48,923 bases of DNA, taken from NCBI RefSeq assembly GCF_003985155.1, contig NZ_ML133707.1, positions 1-48,923 of the forward strand. The letters run 5' to 3'. Source of the DNA: Rhizobium vallis (GTDB lineage Bacteria > Pseudomonadota > Alphaproteobacteria > Rhizobiales > Rhizobiaceae). Below are positions 1 to 6,936 of this stretch, one piece after another (within the stretch, counting starts at the first letter, position 1; each line of letters begins with the position of its first letter). Position numbers and translations under genes: made by a program. Below the pieces are notes generated by a model. The model made no database searches, was not told where the DNA came from, and was given only the letters and a program-made list of their open reading frames with translations.

Positions 1-92
1 TCGATCATATGGAAGTTTCTAGTTCCAGAGCTAGGCGCAGACATAGAAGCTCACAGTTTGTGAATCGTCTGTCCGCAATACAGCGGCCAACG

Positions 93-173
93 CTACTGAC
101 GCCAGATGGGGTCAGCTTGTCGCTTACCGACAATCGAAGCGATGTCCGCCATCAGCCGATAATCATTGCACAT
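93..173 (-). pseudogene. N-terminal fragment of a YedK/SRAP-type protein
   Basis: A 26-codon frame starts Met-Cys-Asn-Asp-Tyr-Arg-Leu and continues Ala-Asp-Ile-Ala-Ser-Ile-Val before losing similarity and stopping. Rhizobial SRAP (SOS response-associated peptidase, YedK/HMCES) proteins begin in just this way, with the catalytic Cys2 that crosslinks abasic sites in single-stranded DNA. Only the extreme N-terminus of a protein of more than 200 residues is present, so it is a remnant. The match is short and the call tentative. Positions 1-92 and 174-360 hold nothing else I recognise. Confidence 0.3.
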
Positions 174-360
174 TGCTCTTAACGGTCGGAGGTGATCGCC
201 GTGCACCCGGAGGTGGGCCCCGGAGTGAGGACGATGCCGAACAACGAAAACAGGCTGCTTCCCGCCAAGCGAACGTTCACGGTTGAAATTCAAACACGAG
301 CCTGGCCGAGAGCGTCGAATGAAATGAGGACAGTTCATCCGGTTCTGGCGGCAGCAGCGA

Positions 361-879
361 TTACGTTTCCTGAGACGCTTCAAATTCGACAAAAGCGGTT
401 GCGAAGAAGAGATGGCGCTTTGCCGGTCCCCTGTTGGTTTTGGGAAGGCCCGCTATTGTCGCGTGAGATCCCTTGAGCAGCGCGACCAGGAACAGATCGC
501 AACTTTCGACGACCATTTTAGGCCGGAGCTGGTCGGTGGCCTTCAGGTATTTTGAAAATGCTGGAATAGTTCTCTTCACGGTTGCTTGAAGCAGCGCAGG
601 CGACAGGACCTGGAAAAGATCCTTTGGCTGCGTGAGTCTTAGAGCCTCAATCGTGCCCCACAAGGCGTCGGCATTGAGGCGGTAATTCAGCGTCTTTCCC
701 CATACTGTCGGCCCGAAATGTTCTTCAAGCGTATCCGACAGGGCCCTGACATCCTTGATACGGCCCTTGGCCAGGATGTCCTGCTGGCGCTGCGCCTCCA
801 CGCGTCGGGAGTTCGCGCTGATCAGGCTGGAGATGGTATGGTCGCCGGATTGCGTGAGCAGGCCGAGAGAGTCTAGCAT
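361..879 (-). CDS. Hypothetical protein, 172 aa
   Basis: I do not recognise the family. The ATG at 879 is preceded by GAGG at a workable distance; a TTG three bases further upstream is less likely. The protein is mostly helical and soluble, with no signal peptide or membrane segment. It has a charged, glutamine-rich stretch near residues 25-40 and a basic C-terminal third. It lies 28 bp downstream of the soxR remnant on the same strand, so it could be read through from that promoter. Codon use looks rhizobial and no internal stop is seen. It could itself be a fragment of a longer protein. Confidence 0.5.
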   Translation of the reverse strand: MLDSLGLLTQSGDHTISSLISANSRRVEAQRQQDILAKGRIKDVRALSDTLEEHFGPTVWGKTLNYRLNADALWGTIEALRLTQPKDLFQVLSPALLQATVKRTIPAFSKYLKATDQLRPKMVVESCDLFLVALLKGSHATIAGLPKTNRGPAKRHLFFATAFVEFEASQET

Positions 880-907
880 CAAGACCTCGTCATTGTTGGA
901 GGCTCAT

Positions 908-1341
908 TCACCCGAGCCAATACCTCGCCCCCGGGCCTTTGCGTCCTGCCACGTCAGCAGGGTTCGCCAACCGGCATCGGTCGATCGACAGGCAGCCGCA
1001 ACCGATGCATTCGCCAAGACCGGACCGCAGGCGCTGTAACTCGGCTATGCGCTGGTCGATACGTTTTGCCCACACGCTCGACAACTGCGACCAATCCCGA
1101 CGTGACGTACGCGATCGGCCGGCAGCTTGGCGAGCTCGGCGCCGATCTCCTCAAGCGTCAACCCGATCCGCTGTGCAAAGACGATGAAAGCGATCCGCCG
1201 CAATGCAGACCGGTGATAGCGTCGATGTCCCGAGCCGGCGCGCTCGGATGCGATCAACCCACGCTCCTCATAGAAGCGCAGAGCTGATGAGGCAATGCCG
1301 CTGCGCCGCGACACGTCGGTGATGGTTAGCATCGGATCCAT
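908..1341 (-). pseudogene. soxR: Redox-sensing MerR-family regulator SoxR, frameshifted
   Basis: SoxR is a MerR-family activator that senses superoxide and redox-cycling drugs through a [2Fe-2S] cluster. Residues 1-70 show the MerR helix-turn-helix (LTITDVSRRSGIASSALRFY) and the following helix. Near position 1107 the frame breaks. One base added there restores the rest, which continues as RDWSQLSSVWAKRIDQR and then the cluster motif CIGCGCLSIDRC with all four cysteines, ending at 908. The restored product is about 144 residues, the usual SoxR size. As read, the protein stops without its cluster and would be non-functional. The gene diverges from an SDR gene over a SoxR-type operator. A sequencing error is the main alternative to a true mutation. 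Confidence 0.85.
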
Positions 1342-1371
1342 GCACAAATAAAAGCACGAAGCTCTCTTGAC

Positions 1372-1387
1372 TTCAAGTTAACTTGAA
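1372..1387. promoter_or_regulatory. SoxR-type operator within the SDR promoter
   Basis: TTCAAGTTAACTTGAA is a perfect 16-bp palindrome and matches the core of the known SoxR box, which has CAAGTTAACTTG at its centre. It sits between a candidate -35 TTGACT at 1367-1372 and a weak -10 TAGCAG at 1392-1397. That gives a 19-bp spacer, the over-long spacing typical of MerR-family activated promoters. It lies 40-55 bp upstream of the SDR start and next to the divergent soxR start. Confidence 0.8.
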
Positions 1388-1426
1388 CTTGTAGCAGTTA
1401 GGCGTACCCATTGAAGGAGCACCGCA

Positions 1427-2149
1427 ATGCAGGCGAATATCGATCTTCAAGAACTTCGCGTAGGGATCACCGGCGGCACTTCCGGCCTCGGACTGGCGTT
1501 TGTGCGGCAGCTTGCCGAGAAGGGTGCGAGCGTTGCCTTCGTCGCCCGCACCGCCGCGAATGTCGGACGCGTCGCAGCCGAGACGGGTGCGCACGGCATT
1601 GTCGCCGATATCGGCAAGAAGGAAGACATCTATCCGATCGCGATGCAGATCAGTGCCAATCTTGGCGGCGTCGACGTCCTGATCAACAATGCATCGAGCC
1701 TCGGTCCTGTGCCTCTGGCGCTTCTTGCCGACACGGAGTGCGAGGAGCTGGAAGCGGCCCTCGTAGTCAACCTGCTTGGCGCCTTCCGGCTGACGAAAGC
1801 CCTATTCGGTGCGCTTGCCACGTCGGCGCGCGAGGGCCGCGGCGCGCTGGTGATCAACATCTCCAGCGACGCGGCGGTCAACGCCTATCCCGGCTGGGGC
1901 GCATACGGCGCGAGCAAGGCAGCGCTTGCCCATCTGACGGCGATTTGGGACGCGGAGGCGAAAGGAGATGGAATAAGGTTTCTTGCCCTCGACCCGGGCG
2001 ATATGGACACCCCGCTGCACGCGCTGGCGCTACCAGACGCCGATCGGTCGACCTTGAAAGATCCGGAACTGGCCGCTGCCGAGATCATCGAAAAGATGCT
2101 CGACGCGTTGCCGAGTCACGATGCGCTTGCCGCCGGAGCCCACGCGTGA
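1427..2149 (+). CDS. Short-chain dehydrogenase/reductase, SoxR-controlled
   Basis: A classical SDR of 240 residues with a Rossmann fold. TGGTSGLG near residue 15 binds the nicotinamide cofactor, NNAS lies near residue 87, and an Ile-Ser-Ser serine is followed by YGASK near residue 162 as the catalytic Tyr and Lys. The start follows GAAGGAG at 1413-1419. It is the first gene behind the SoxR box, so it is probably induced by redox-cycling compounds and may reduce a quinone-like or carbonyl substrate; the substrate cannot be read from sequence. Its TGA overlaps the GTG of the next gene in the arrangement GTGA, implying translational coupling. An NADPH-dependent role is likely but inferred. Confidence 0.9.
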   Translation: MQANIDLQELRVGITGGTSGLGLAFVRQLAEKGASVAFVARTAANVGRVAAETGAHGIVADIGKKEDIYPIAMQISANLGGVDVLINNASSLGPVPLALLADTECEELEAALVVNLLGAFRLTKALFGALATSAREGRGALVINISSDAAVNAYPGWGAYGASKAALAHLTAIWDAEAKGDGIRFLALDPGDMDTPLHALALPDADRSTLKDPELAAAEIIEKMLDALPSHDALAAGAHA

Positions 2150-3192
2150 TCGCCGCTGATCGGCTCGATCGGCAATCGGCCAGGCTGCTCGTCGTGGAGC
2201 CGGACGGCACGATGCGCGACCTGCCGCGGGCTAACCTCGGGACGTTATTCGATCCTGGCGATCTGGTTGTCGCCAACGACGCTGCGACCTTGCCTGCCAG
2301 CCTGCACGGCACGCATCTCCAATGTGGAAAGACAATCGAGATCCGCTTAGCCGGCTGGCTGTCACCTTCCGCTCCAGTCCGCTTCCTTGCGATCGTCTTC
2401 GGCTCGGGCGATCACCGCACCCGCACGGAAGATCGGCTGCCGCCCCCTGCGCTGTCATCAGGCGATCGCCTCCAGCTCGGCCCACTTCAAGCCGTCGTTA
2501 AGCGCATTCTCGACCATCCTCGCCTTCTCGAGCTTAGCTTCCAAGGCACCCGAGCAGCCATGTTTGCAGGACTGGCGCAGCATGGTAGGCCGATTCAATA
2601 CGCGCATGTTCCGGAGCCGCTGGCACTGTGGGATGTTTGGACGAGAATTGCCGCCCGGCCGGTCGCGTTCGAGGCGCCATCGGCTTCCTTCGCGCTCGAC
2701 TGGCGCACACTGCAAGCTTGGCGTCGGCGCGAGATCGGTTTTGCAACACTCACGCATGCCGCCGGCATTTCTTCCACCGGCGATCCCGCGCTCGACTCGC
2801 GCCTTCCCTTCGACGAGCCGTACCACATCCCTGAATGTACCGTGGCGCAGGTAGCGCGGGCGCAGCTCAAGGGCAGTCGCATCATCGCGATCGGCACGAG
2901 CGTCGTGCGCGCACTTGAAGCAGCCGCCAATCCCGATGGCAGCGTGCGTGCCGGAGATGGTATTGCGACAGGGCGTATCGCACGGGGCACTCCGCTCCGC
3001 GTCGTCGATGCGGTTCTCACTGGCGTCCACCAGCTGGGCGAAAGCCATTTCGAGCTGTTGCGCGCCTTCGCCGACGACAGCCTCCTCGCCAGTGCCTCCA
3101 CCGCTCTAACTGCATACGGTTATCGTGCGCATGAATTCGGCGATTCCATGCTGCTTAACCGTCAACCGCCACCTAATTGGCGCGAACCTTAG
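2146..3192 (+). CDS. Divergent QueA-like S-adenosylmethionine:tRNA ribosyltransferase-isomerase
   Basis: The 348-residue product has QueA length and layout. Early residues DLVVANDAATLPASL match the QueA VxNDTRVxPARL region, then HGRPIQYAHV and LWDVWTRIAARP match the QueA HYGRPIQY block. RIIAIGTSVVRALE matches the C-terminal VIAVGTTSVRTLE block. QueA transfers a ribosyl group from SAM to 7-aminomethyl-deazaguanine in tRNA. Here the usual APTAGLHFT and the GAGTFxPV stretch are replaced by APSASFALDW and an unrelated sequence, so the normal tRNA reaction is doubtful. It starts with GTG inside the stop of the SDR gene and should be co-expressed from the SoxR-type promoter. It is best read as a paralogue, perhaps with a stress-linked SAM-dependent function. 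Confidence 0.8.
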   Translation: MIAADRLDRQSARLLVVEPDGTMRDLPRANLGTLFDPGDLVVANDAATLPASLHGTHLQCGKTIEIRLAGWLSPSAPVRFLAIVFGSGDHRTRTEDRLPPPALSSGDRLQLGPLQAVVKRILDHPRLLELSFQGTRAAMFAGLAQHGRPIQYAHVPEPLALWDVWTRIAARPVAFEAPSASFALDWRTLQAWRRREIGFATLTHAAGISSTGDPALDSRLPFDEPYHIPECTVAQVARAQLKGSRIIAIGTSVVRALEAAANPDGSVRAGDGIATGRIARGTPLRVVDAVLTGVHQLGESHFELLRAFADDSLLASASTALTAYGYRAHEFGDSMLLNRQPPPNWREP

Positions 3193-3570
3193 ATGGATAA
3201 AGCAGTTTGCATCGCCGTTCCTTGGCTGGCGGCACTGAAGCGTCGCGTAAGGCCGGTTGGAACATCGGCTCGCTCGCGCAAGGTGGTGCTCGGCGTCATC
3301 GTGATCAATGGCAGGATACAGCAGGAGGCCGACGTGGAACACCTCGTCGCTCAGTAGATCTTCGATCTCTCGGCCGATCTGTCGTGCCTGCCGGGCGCGA
3401 CAGTAAATTCTGGGCGCCGACCGGACGCGGCGGCGACGTGTTCGCGCACGGCTCTTCAGGCAGCCCGGATTCTCACGAACGGCCGGCGCCGGGGCTTCGG
3501 CTCGGAGATATGTTTGTGCCGGACCTTTGATATCGATACCCTGAAGATCAGGGCAGGAATTTTCAGTAGA
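3193..3570 (+). pseudogene. dnaE2: 3' remnant of error-prone DNA polymerase DnaE2 (ImuC)
   Basis: Three reading frames together give the C-terminus of DnaE2, the mutagenic polymerase III alpha-like enzyme of the ImuA-ImuB-DnaE2 cassette. The pieces are VVLGVIVINGRIQQEADVEH, then after an in-frame stop IFDLSADLSCL (about 3285-3395). In the next frame PTGRGGDVFAHGSSGSPDSH and PGLRLGDMFVPDL follow (to about 3530), then IDTLKIR. Intact DnaE2 proteins exceed 1,000 residues, so only the tail survives. With the YedK fragment at 93-173 it is the second remnant of a DNA-damage gene here. From 3571 to 3757 I see no gene. Confidence 0.6.
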
Positions 3571-3757
3571 TTTGCTGCTGACTAATGGTAGCCACGGCGC
3601 CGCGGTTGTTCGATTCCCATCAGGGCGCGCAACCGAGGAAGTTGGCGAACGCATAAGATGCGACCGGAGCGTCTAGGCCCTACGCCGATGTCCTGCCGCG
3701 ACAATTCTAATTGCCACCGCCTTAAATCCACCTATGAAGATGCCGCACCAGTGCGGG

Positions 3758-4030
3758 CTACTCGGCGGCTTGACGCAGCGGATATTTCGCCGGGTGTTCG
3801 GCGGGCCCAATAAATTCGAAATCGTCCGGCATGGCGTGCTGATCAGTGCCGAGGAGTGCTAACGTCCAGTAGTCGGGTTCTGCGCCGAAGATAGTAGAGA
3901 CCTGTACTACCGTAATCTTGCCCTCGAAATACTTCGATGAGCGCGCCCAGTACAGCGCATCAGGGACCAAACTTGTTACAGCCACAACGCCCACTCCGTT
4001 TGATGACATGGATGGTATCAGAATCTCCAT
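3758..4030 (-). CDS. Hypothetical protein, 90 aa
   Basis: An uninterrupted 90-codon frame starting with ATG; a weak purine-rich GAGAG lies about 10 bp upstream. The product has a hydrophobic N-terminal half (GVGVVAVTSLV), aromatic residues in the middle and a charged tail, with no clear signal peptide. I do not recognise a family. It stands alone between the DnaE2 remnant and a small divergent membrane-protein gene. It may be real, since codon use is balanced, but an accidental frame cannot be excluded. Confidence 0.4.
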   Translation of the reverse strand: MEILIPSMSSNGVGVVAVTSLVPDALYWARSSKYFEGKITVVQVSTIFGAEPDYWTLALLGTDQHAMPDDFEFIGPAEHPAKYPLRQAAE

Positions 4031-4107
4031 AGATGAACATCTCTCATTTTGATTGAAGACAGGTCACTCATCCTTGCCTTCATCAATCAGAGCCTGCTGT
4101 GGATATA

Positions 4108-4236
4108 ATGAATAAACTTGAGCTGGTTATCTTCAACATGCGGATCGAGGGCGTCGGTTTTTACGGGCAAACCCTGGCCGCCCTGATCGGGATCGTGCTG
4201 ATCGGCCTGATCTTCTGGCGGCGCGTCTATGCGTGA
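4108..4236 (+). CDS. Single-span small membrane protein, 42 aa
   Basis: The frame encodes MNKLELVIFNMRIEGVGFY followed by one hydrophobic helix (LAALIGIVLIGLIFW, about residues 24-38) and a short basic tail RRVYA, suggesting an inner-membrane protein with a cytoplasmic C-terminus. An internal ATG at residue 11 is an alternative start. A 9-bp hairpin follows 20 bp after the stop. I know no function. The clean pattern of one membrane helix plus basic end supports a real gene. Confidence 0.5.
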   Translation: MNKLELVIFNMRIEGVGFYGQTLAALIGIVLIGLIFWRRVYA

Positions 4237-4255
4237 GCACCGGCCGCGTCAGCGG

Positions 4256-4281
4256 GAAAGCGGGACACGCGGCCCGCTTTC
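4256..4281. terminator. Hairpin after the small membrane gene
   Basis: GAAAGCGGG (4256-4264) pairs perfectly with CCCGCTTTC (4273-4281) around an 8-base loop. No T-run follows, so it is not a textbook Rho-independent terminator, but its place just after the stop at 4236 fits transcript end or 3' protection. Confidence 0.35.
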
Positions 4282-4351
4282 AGGTGCGGAGGATTGACGT
4301 GGGGAAGGTGAGGGGAACCTGCCGACCTGGCACATATGGTGCCGCCATCAG

Positions 4352-4489
4352 ATGAGTAATGGACAGCTTAGAATGTCAGAAATTGTTCCGCTATCGAAAC
4401 AAACTGTTGATATCGTCAAAATTTATCGGGAAACGGAGAAAGAACCGCCATGCGCGTATTCCGCGAACCACAACCAATTCCTATATTGA
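4352..4489 (+). CDS. Possible small protein, 45 aa
   Basis: A short frame beginning MSNGQLRMSEIVPLSKQ, mostly polar, without a good ribosome site. It is the only candidate in 4282-4546, which otherwise shows nothing I recognise. I do not know a family and give it low weight. Confidence 0.2.
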   Translation: MSNGQLRMSEIVPLSKQTVDIVKIYRETEKEPPCAYSANHNQFLY

Positions 4490-4546
4490 GACAGCAACAG
4501 TGCGCCACAGCTTAGATAAAGAGGCGCCGAGTTAAGACTTTCTTAG

Positions 4547-5224
4547 GGGTATCATCTGCAGAGCCTTTTTATCGGCCGAAAAGCGGCAAGAAGCCTTTAC
4601 TACATCGACGAGCAGGCGCGCCGCATCGGGCGGCCGCTCAACACTCACGCAACCATCAATTTCGCCTGCACCGGTTGCGATCCGCGTGAGGCCGTGAAGG
4701 CCTTCGCCAAAATCAGACAGAACCATTTCGGCAAATGGACGACGCGCCAACTCCCCCCGCCACTTCGTCATGAGGCCACCGGCGCCTATGCCTTCGAAAA
4801 CGTAAGAGACGACGCGCCTTTCCTTACTCTCCAGCCAGGTGATGATCATAACGTTCACGTTCACTGGATCGTTCATCTGCCGCCCGGCTGCCTGAAGGCC
4901 TTCGAAGAGAAGCTATGGCGCTGGGTCGAACGCTGCTGCAACGGTATTCACGACGCAAAGGCCATTATGATTACCGAGCGTCCGGCCGCCGTGATGCGCA
5001 ATTACGTTCTCGCAGGCTGCGACCCCAAATGGGCCGAGATCTATCGGGCCACGGCCCAACCTCAAGGCATGATCGTTGGCGGTCGTCGCTCCGGCACAAC
5101 CGAAAACCTGGCCCGAAAACGACGCATTGAACGCGATCGCCAGGACAAGAAGGTCCGCCCGCTTCCCTATCAAGGCGGATCAAAAAGCATCAAAACGCAC
5201 CGAAAATCGGCGCTAGTAGATTGA
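4547..5224 (+). CDS. HUH-type rolling-circle replication/nicking protein, start unclear
   Basis: The frame is open from 4547 and carries features of Rep/relaxase HUH endonucleases, which nick DNA through a tyrosine and start rolling-circle replication or transfer. LNTHATINFACTGC (from about 4640) resembles motif I. HVHWIVH near 4854-4874 is the His-hydrophobic-His metal site. NYVLAGCDP near 5000 resembles the catalytic-tyrosine motif, with Ala where a Lys is often found. The C-terminus is very basic. No ATG, GTG or TTG precedes the motif I region; the first GTG, at 4694, would delete it. The gene is therefore 5' truncated, frameshifted at its start, or begins at a rare codon. A 12-bp hairpin lies 27 bp downstream and could be its target. 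Confidence 0.55.
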   Translation, partial: GYHLQSLFIGRKAARSLYYIDEQARRIGRPLNTHATINFACTGCDPREAVKAFAKIRQNHFGKWTTRQLPPPLRHEATGAYAFENVRDDAPFLTLQPGDDHNVHVHWIVHLPPGCLKAFEEKLWRWVERCCNGIHDAKAIMITERPAAVMRNYVLAGCDPKWAEIYRATAQPQGMIVGGRRSGTTENLARKRRIERDRQDKKVRPLPYQGGSKSIKTHRKSALVD

Positions 5225-5248
5225 TTTTTTTGAGGATTTTGCTATATT
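5221..5248 (+). promoter_or_regulatory. Candidate sigma-70-type promoter
   Basis: TTGATT (5221-5226) and TATATT (5243-5248) are 16 bp apart in an AT-rich patch unlike its surroundings. Transcription would begin close to the hairpin at 5251-5280 and read towards the small genes at 5380 and 5596. It overlaps the stop codon of the HUH gene. Confidence 0.45.
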
Positions 5249-5250
5249 AT

Positions 5251-5280
5251 AAGGGAGTTCCGACGAAACGGAACTCCCTT
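5251..5280. repeat. 12-bp perfect inverted repeat (hairpin)
   Basis: AAGGGAGTTCCG (5251-5262) and CGGAACTCCCTT (5269-5280) are exact complements around the loop ACGAAA. No T-run follows on either strand, so an intrinsic terminator is unlikely. Options are a 5' leader structure of the transcript from 5221, a small RNA, or a cruciform nicking site for the HUH protein just upstream. Confidence 0.7.
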
Positions 5281-5379
5281 CGACACCACCGCTTTGACAA
5301 CGGTGAACGCCTTTTAGTCCGCAAACGTAAAAGTGCGTTGTCGAGGGCCTTTGTCAAGACCTAGAGAGGTTCAAACCGC

Positions 5380-5586
5380 ATGAAGCATCGTAATAGCAGC
5401 CCCCGGCTGACCCCGATCCTCGCCTCGAAGATCAAGGGTCTCTGGGCACACAGCCCCCTCAACCAGGCCCAGATCGCAGCCCGCCTCGGCGAGTTGAACC
5501 AGGGCCGCGTCAGCGAGGTCATCACCGGCCAGAAGTTCCCTGACGTTCCGCCTGCAGACCTGCCGGCAATCCGCCACTATATGTGA
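5380..5586 (+). CDS. Small helix-turn-helix protein, 68 aa
   Basis: Residues 14-55 read as an XRE-like DNA-binding unit. A helix LASKIKGLWAH is followed by the turn-containing segment LNQAQIAARLGELNQGRVSE and the recognition-like VITGQKF. This suggests a small regulator, perhaps of its own leader or of the next gene. AGAGAGG lies 12 bp upstream of the ATG. The next gene starts 9 bp after the stop, so the two form an operon behind the structured leader from 5221. I do not know a named family. Confidence 0.6.
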   Translation: MKHRNSSPRLTPILASKIKGLWAHSPLNQAQIAARLGELNQGRVSEVITGQKFPDVPPADLPAIRHYM

Positions 5587-5595
5587 GGTAAGACC

Positions 5596-5823
5596 ATGGC
5601 ACGTGATACCCATCGAGTAATGCCCCACAAGGACGGTGGCTGGCAGGTGAAGCGCGACGGCGACCAGAAGGCCAGCCACCGCACGGATACCAAGGCCGAA
5701 GCGGAAAAGCTCGCCCGGCCGATCAGCCAGCACCAGCAGACGGAACTGCAGATCCATGGCAAGGACGGCGCCATTCAGCGCTCCGACAGCCATGGTCATG
5801 ACCCGAGGTCATCCAAGGGCTAA
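5596..5823 (+). CDS. DUF2188-domain protein
   Basis: The 75-residue product fits DUF2188 along its length: HRVMPHKDGGWQVKRDGDQK, a threonine-rich middle with an alanine-rich helix, then ELQIHGKDGAIQRSDSHG and a final Asp-Pro. The family is small, soluble and widespread, often next to mobile or stress genes; its function is not established. GAGGTAAG precedes the ATG. It is co-transcribed with the small HTH gene and followed by two hairpins. Confidence 0.75.
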   Translation: MARDTHRVMPHKDGGWQVKRDGDQKASHRTDTKAEAEKLARPISQHQQTELQIHGKDGAIQRSDSHGHDPRSSKG

Positions 5824-5831
5824 ATCCCTGC

Positions 5832-5901
5832 TACGGCCGAAGCCTCCCAATCGGCCGTAACGTCATCTGCGAAGGCAGGTGCAAGATCCTCTTGCACCTG
5901 C
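5832..5901. terminator. Two consecutive hairpins after the DUF2188 gene
   Basis: TACGGCCGA (5832-5840) pairs with TCGGCCGTA (5851-5859), and GCAGGTGCAAGA (5875-5886) pairs with TCTTGCACCTGC (5890-5901) around a 3-base loop. Both stems are perfect. No clear T-run follows, so they may end or protect the transcript, or form a small structured RNA before the Abi-like gene. Confidence 0.45.
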
Positions 5902-5947
5902 TGGACGGGCTATGAACAAAATCTTTTGGTGCTCAATGAGACGATGA

Positions 5948-6892
5948 ATGACCGAAAGTAATGACGCCAACTCGAAGCCTGCGGTCTCTGTAGATGTCAG
6001 CATAGGCAAGGAAATCGATCGCAGCCTCGCGGAGATCATCACCGCTTTGCTGCACCCTGCCGCTAAAGTAACTGGCAGTCTTCTCGCCGATAAAATCGGG
6101 ATCTATGCCGACCGTGTTCGCCGGAAGCGTGAGCAAAATGCGCAGCTCGGGCTCAGCCAAGTTCGTGCCAATCTCGATGCCGCTGGCGTGGAGCTTGAAG
6201 CCATCACGCCCCCGAAGGAAGAAGAGCTGCACATGCTAATGAATGGCATGTCGCTGGCTGATGATGAAAACCTGCGAGACCTGTGGGCGGGACCCTTCAC
6301 TCAGGTGCTGGACCCAAAATCAGCGATCACCGCTGAACGACCTTTCATAAGTGTACTGGAAAGCCTCTCTCCCTCAGATGCCAAAATCATCGATTTTTTG
6401 GCAAGCAAGCGCCGCACCGATGCGGAACTCAAACGGCTTGTGCGAATAGCCCTGCCCCGAGATTTCCAAAAAGCGACCGATGAAGAGCGCGAAGCGGTAG
6501 AAGAGGCAAGACGTTTTAATGCGGAGACACGCCGGAAAGCGCACCGAACGCTAGAAGACAAGGCTATTCTATATGAGCTGCACAAACTTCCTAATTCAGG
6601 CTGGGCGGACAATCTCCTTCGGCAAGGTGTAATCGAACGCGTTCCACTGCCGCTTCGCATGCCGGCACTTCCGAACATCGCTAACATCAACGAGCGTAAC
6701 CTGCTTCAAGTTCTAAACAATCTCGTACAGCGGTTCGAGATTTTGCAGCAGGCGGAGGCACAGGATGCGAAGCTACCAGGATTGCTGCCAAAACATTCGA
6801 CAGAGAACTCTTTCGAGCTTCCCGTAATGTTTACGGGGTTCGGAACACGATTGGCACAAGCGTGCGGCCTTTTAGACGAGGCCCATCAGTAA
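5948..6892 (+). CDS. Abi-alpha-like (DUF4393) putative phage-defence protein
   Basis: The 314-residue protein resembles DUF4393/Abi-alpha proteins, linked by family to abortive infection. An N-terminal amphipathic region (EIITALLHPAAKVTGSLLAD) is followed by a charged segment. Then comes the family-like core MSLADDENLRDLWAGPF, near residues 100-118, with FISVLESLSPSDAKIIDFL after it. The C-terminal 150 residues are helical and charged, including an arginine/glutamate-rich coiled-coil-like stretch near residues 165-200. The start ATG follows a weak GAGA. It stands alone and faces the recombinase gene; with the TIR and McrBC genes it opens a defence island. Function is inferred from family and setting. 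Confidence 0.6.
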   Translation: MTESNDANSKPAVSVDVSIGKEIDRSLAEIITALLHPAAKVTGSLLADKIGIYADRVRRKREQNAQLGLSQVRANLDAAGVELEAITPPKEEELHMLMNGMSLADDENLRDLWAGPFTQVLDPKSAITAERPFISVLESLSPSDAKIIDFLASKRRTDAELKRLVRIALPRDFQKATDEEREAVEEARRFNAETRRKAHRTLEDKAILYELHKLPNSGWADNLLRQGVIERVPLPLRMPALPNIANINERNLLQVLNNLVQRFEILQQAEAQDAKLPGLLPKHSTENSFELPVMFTGFGTRLAQACGLLDEAHQ

Positions 6893-6936
6893 TGCCGTAC
6901 TCTTCCGACGCAACGATCCTTCGCAGACAAGGCAAA

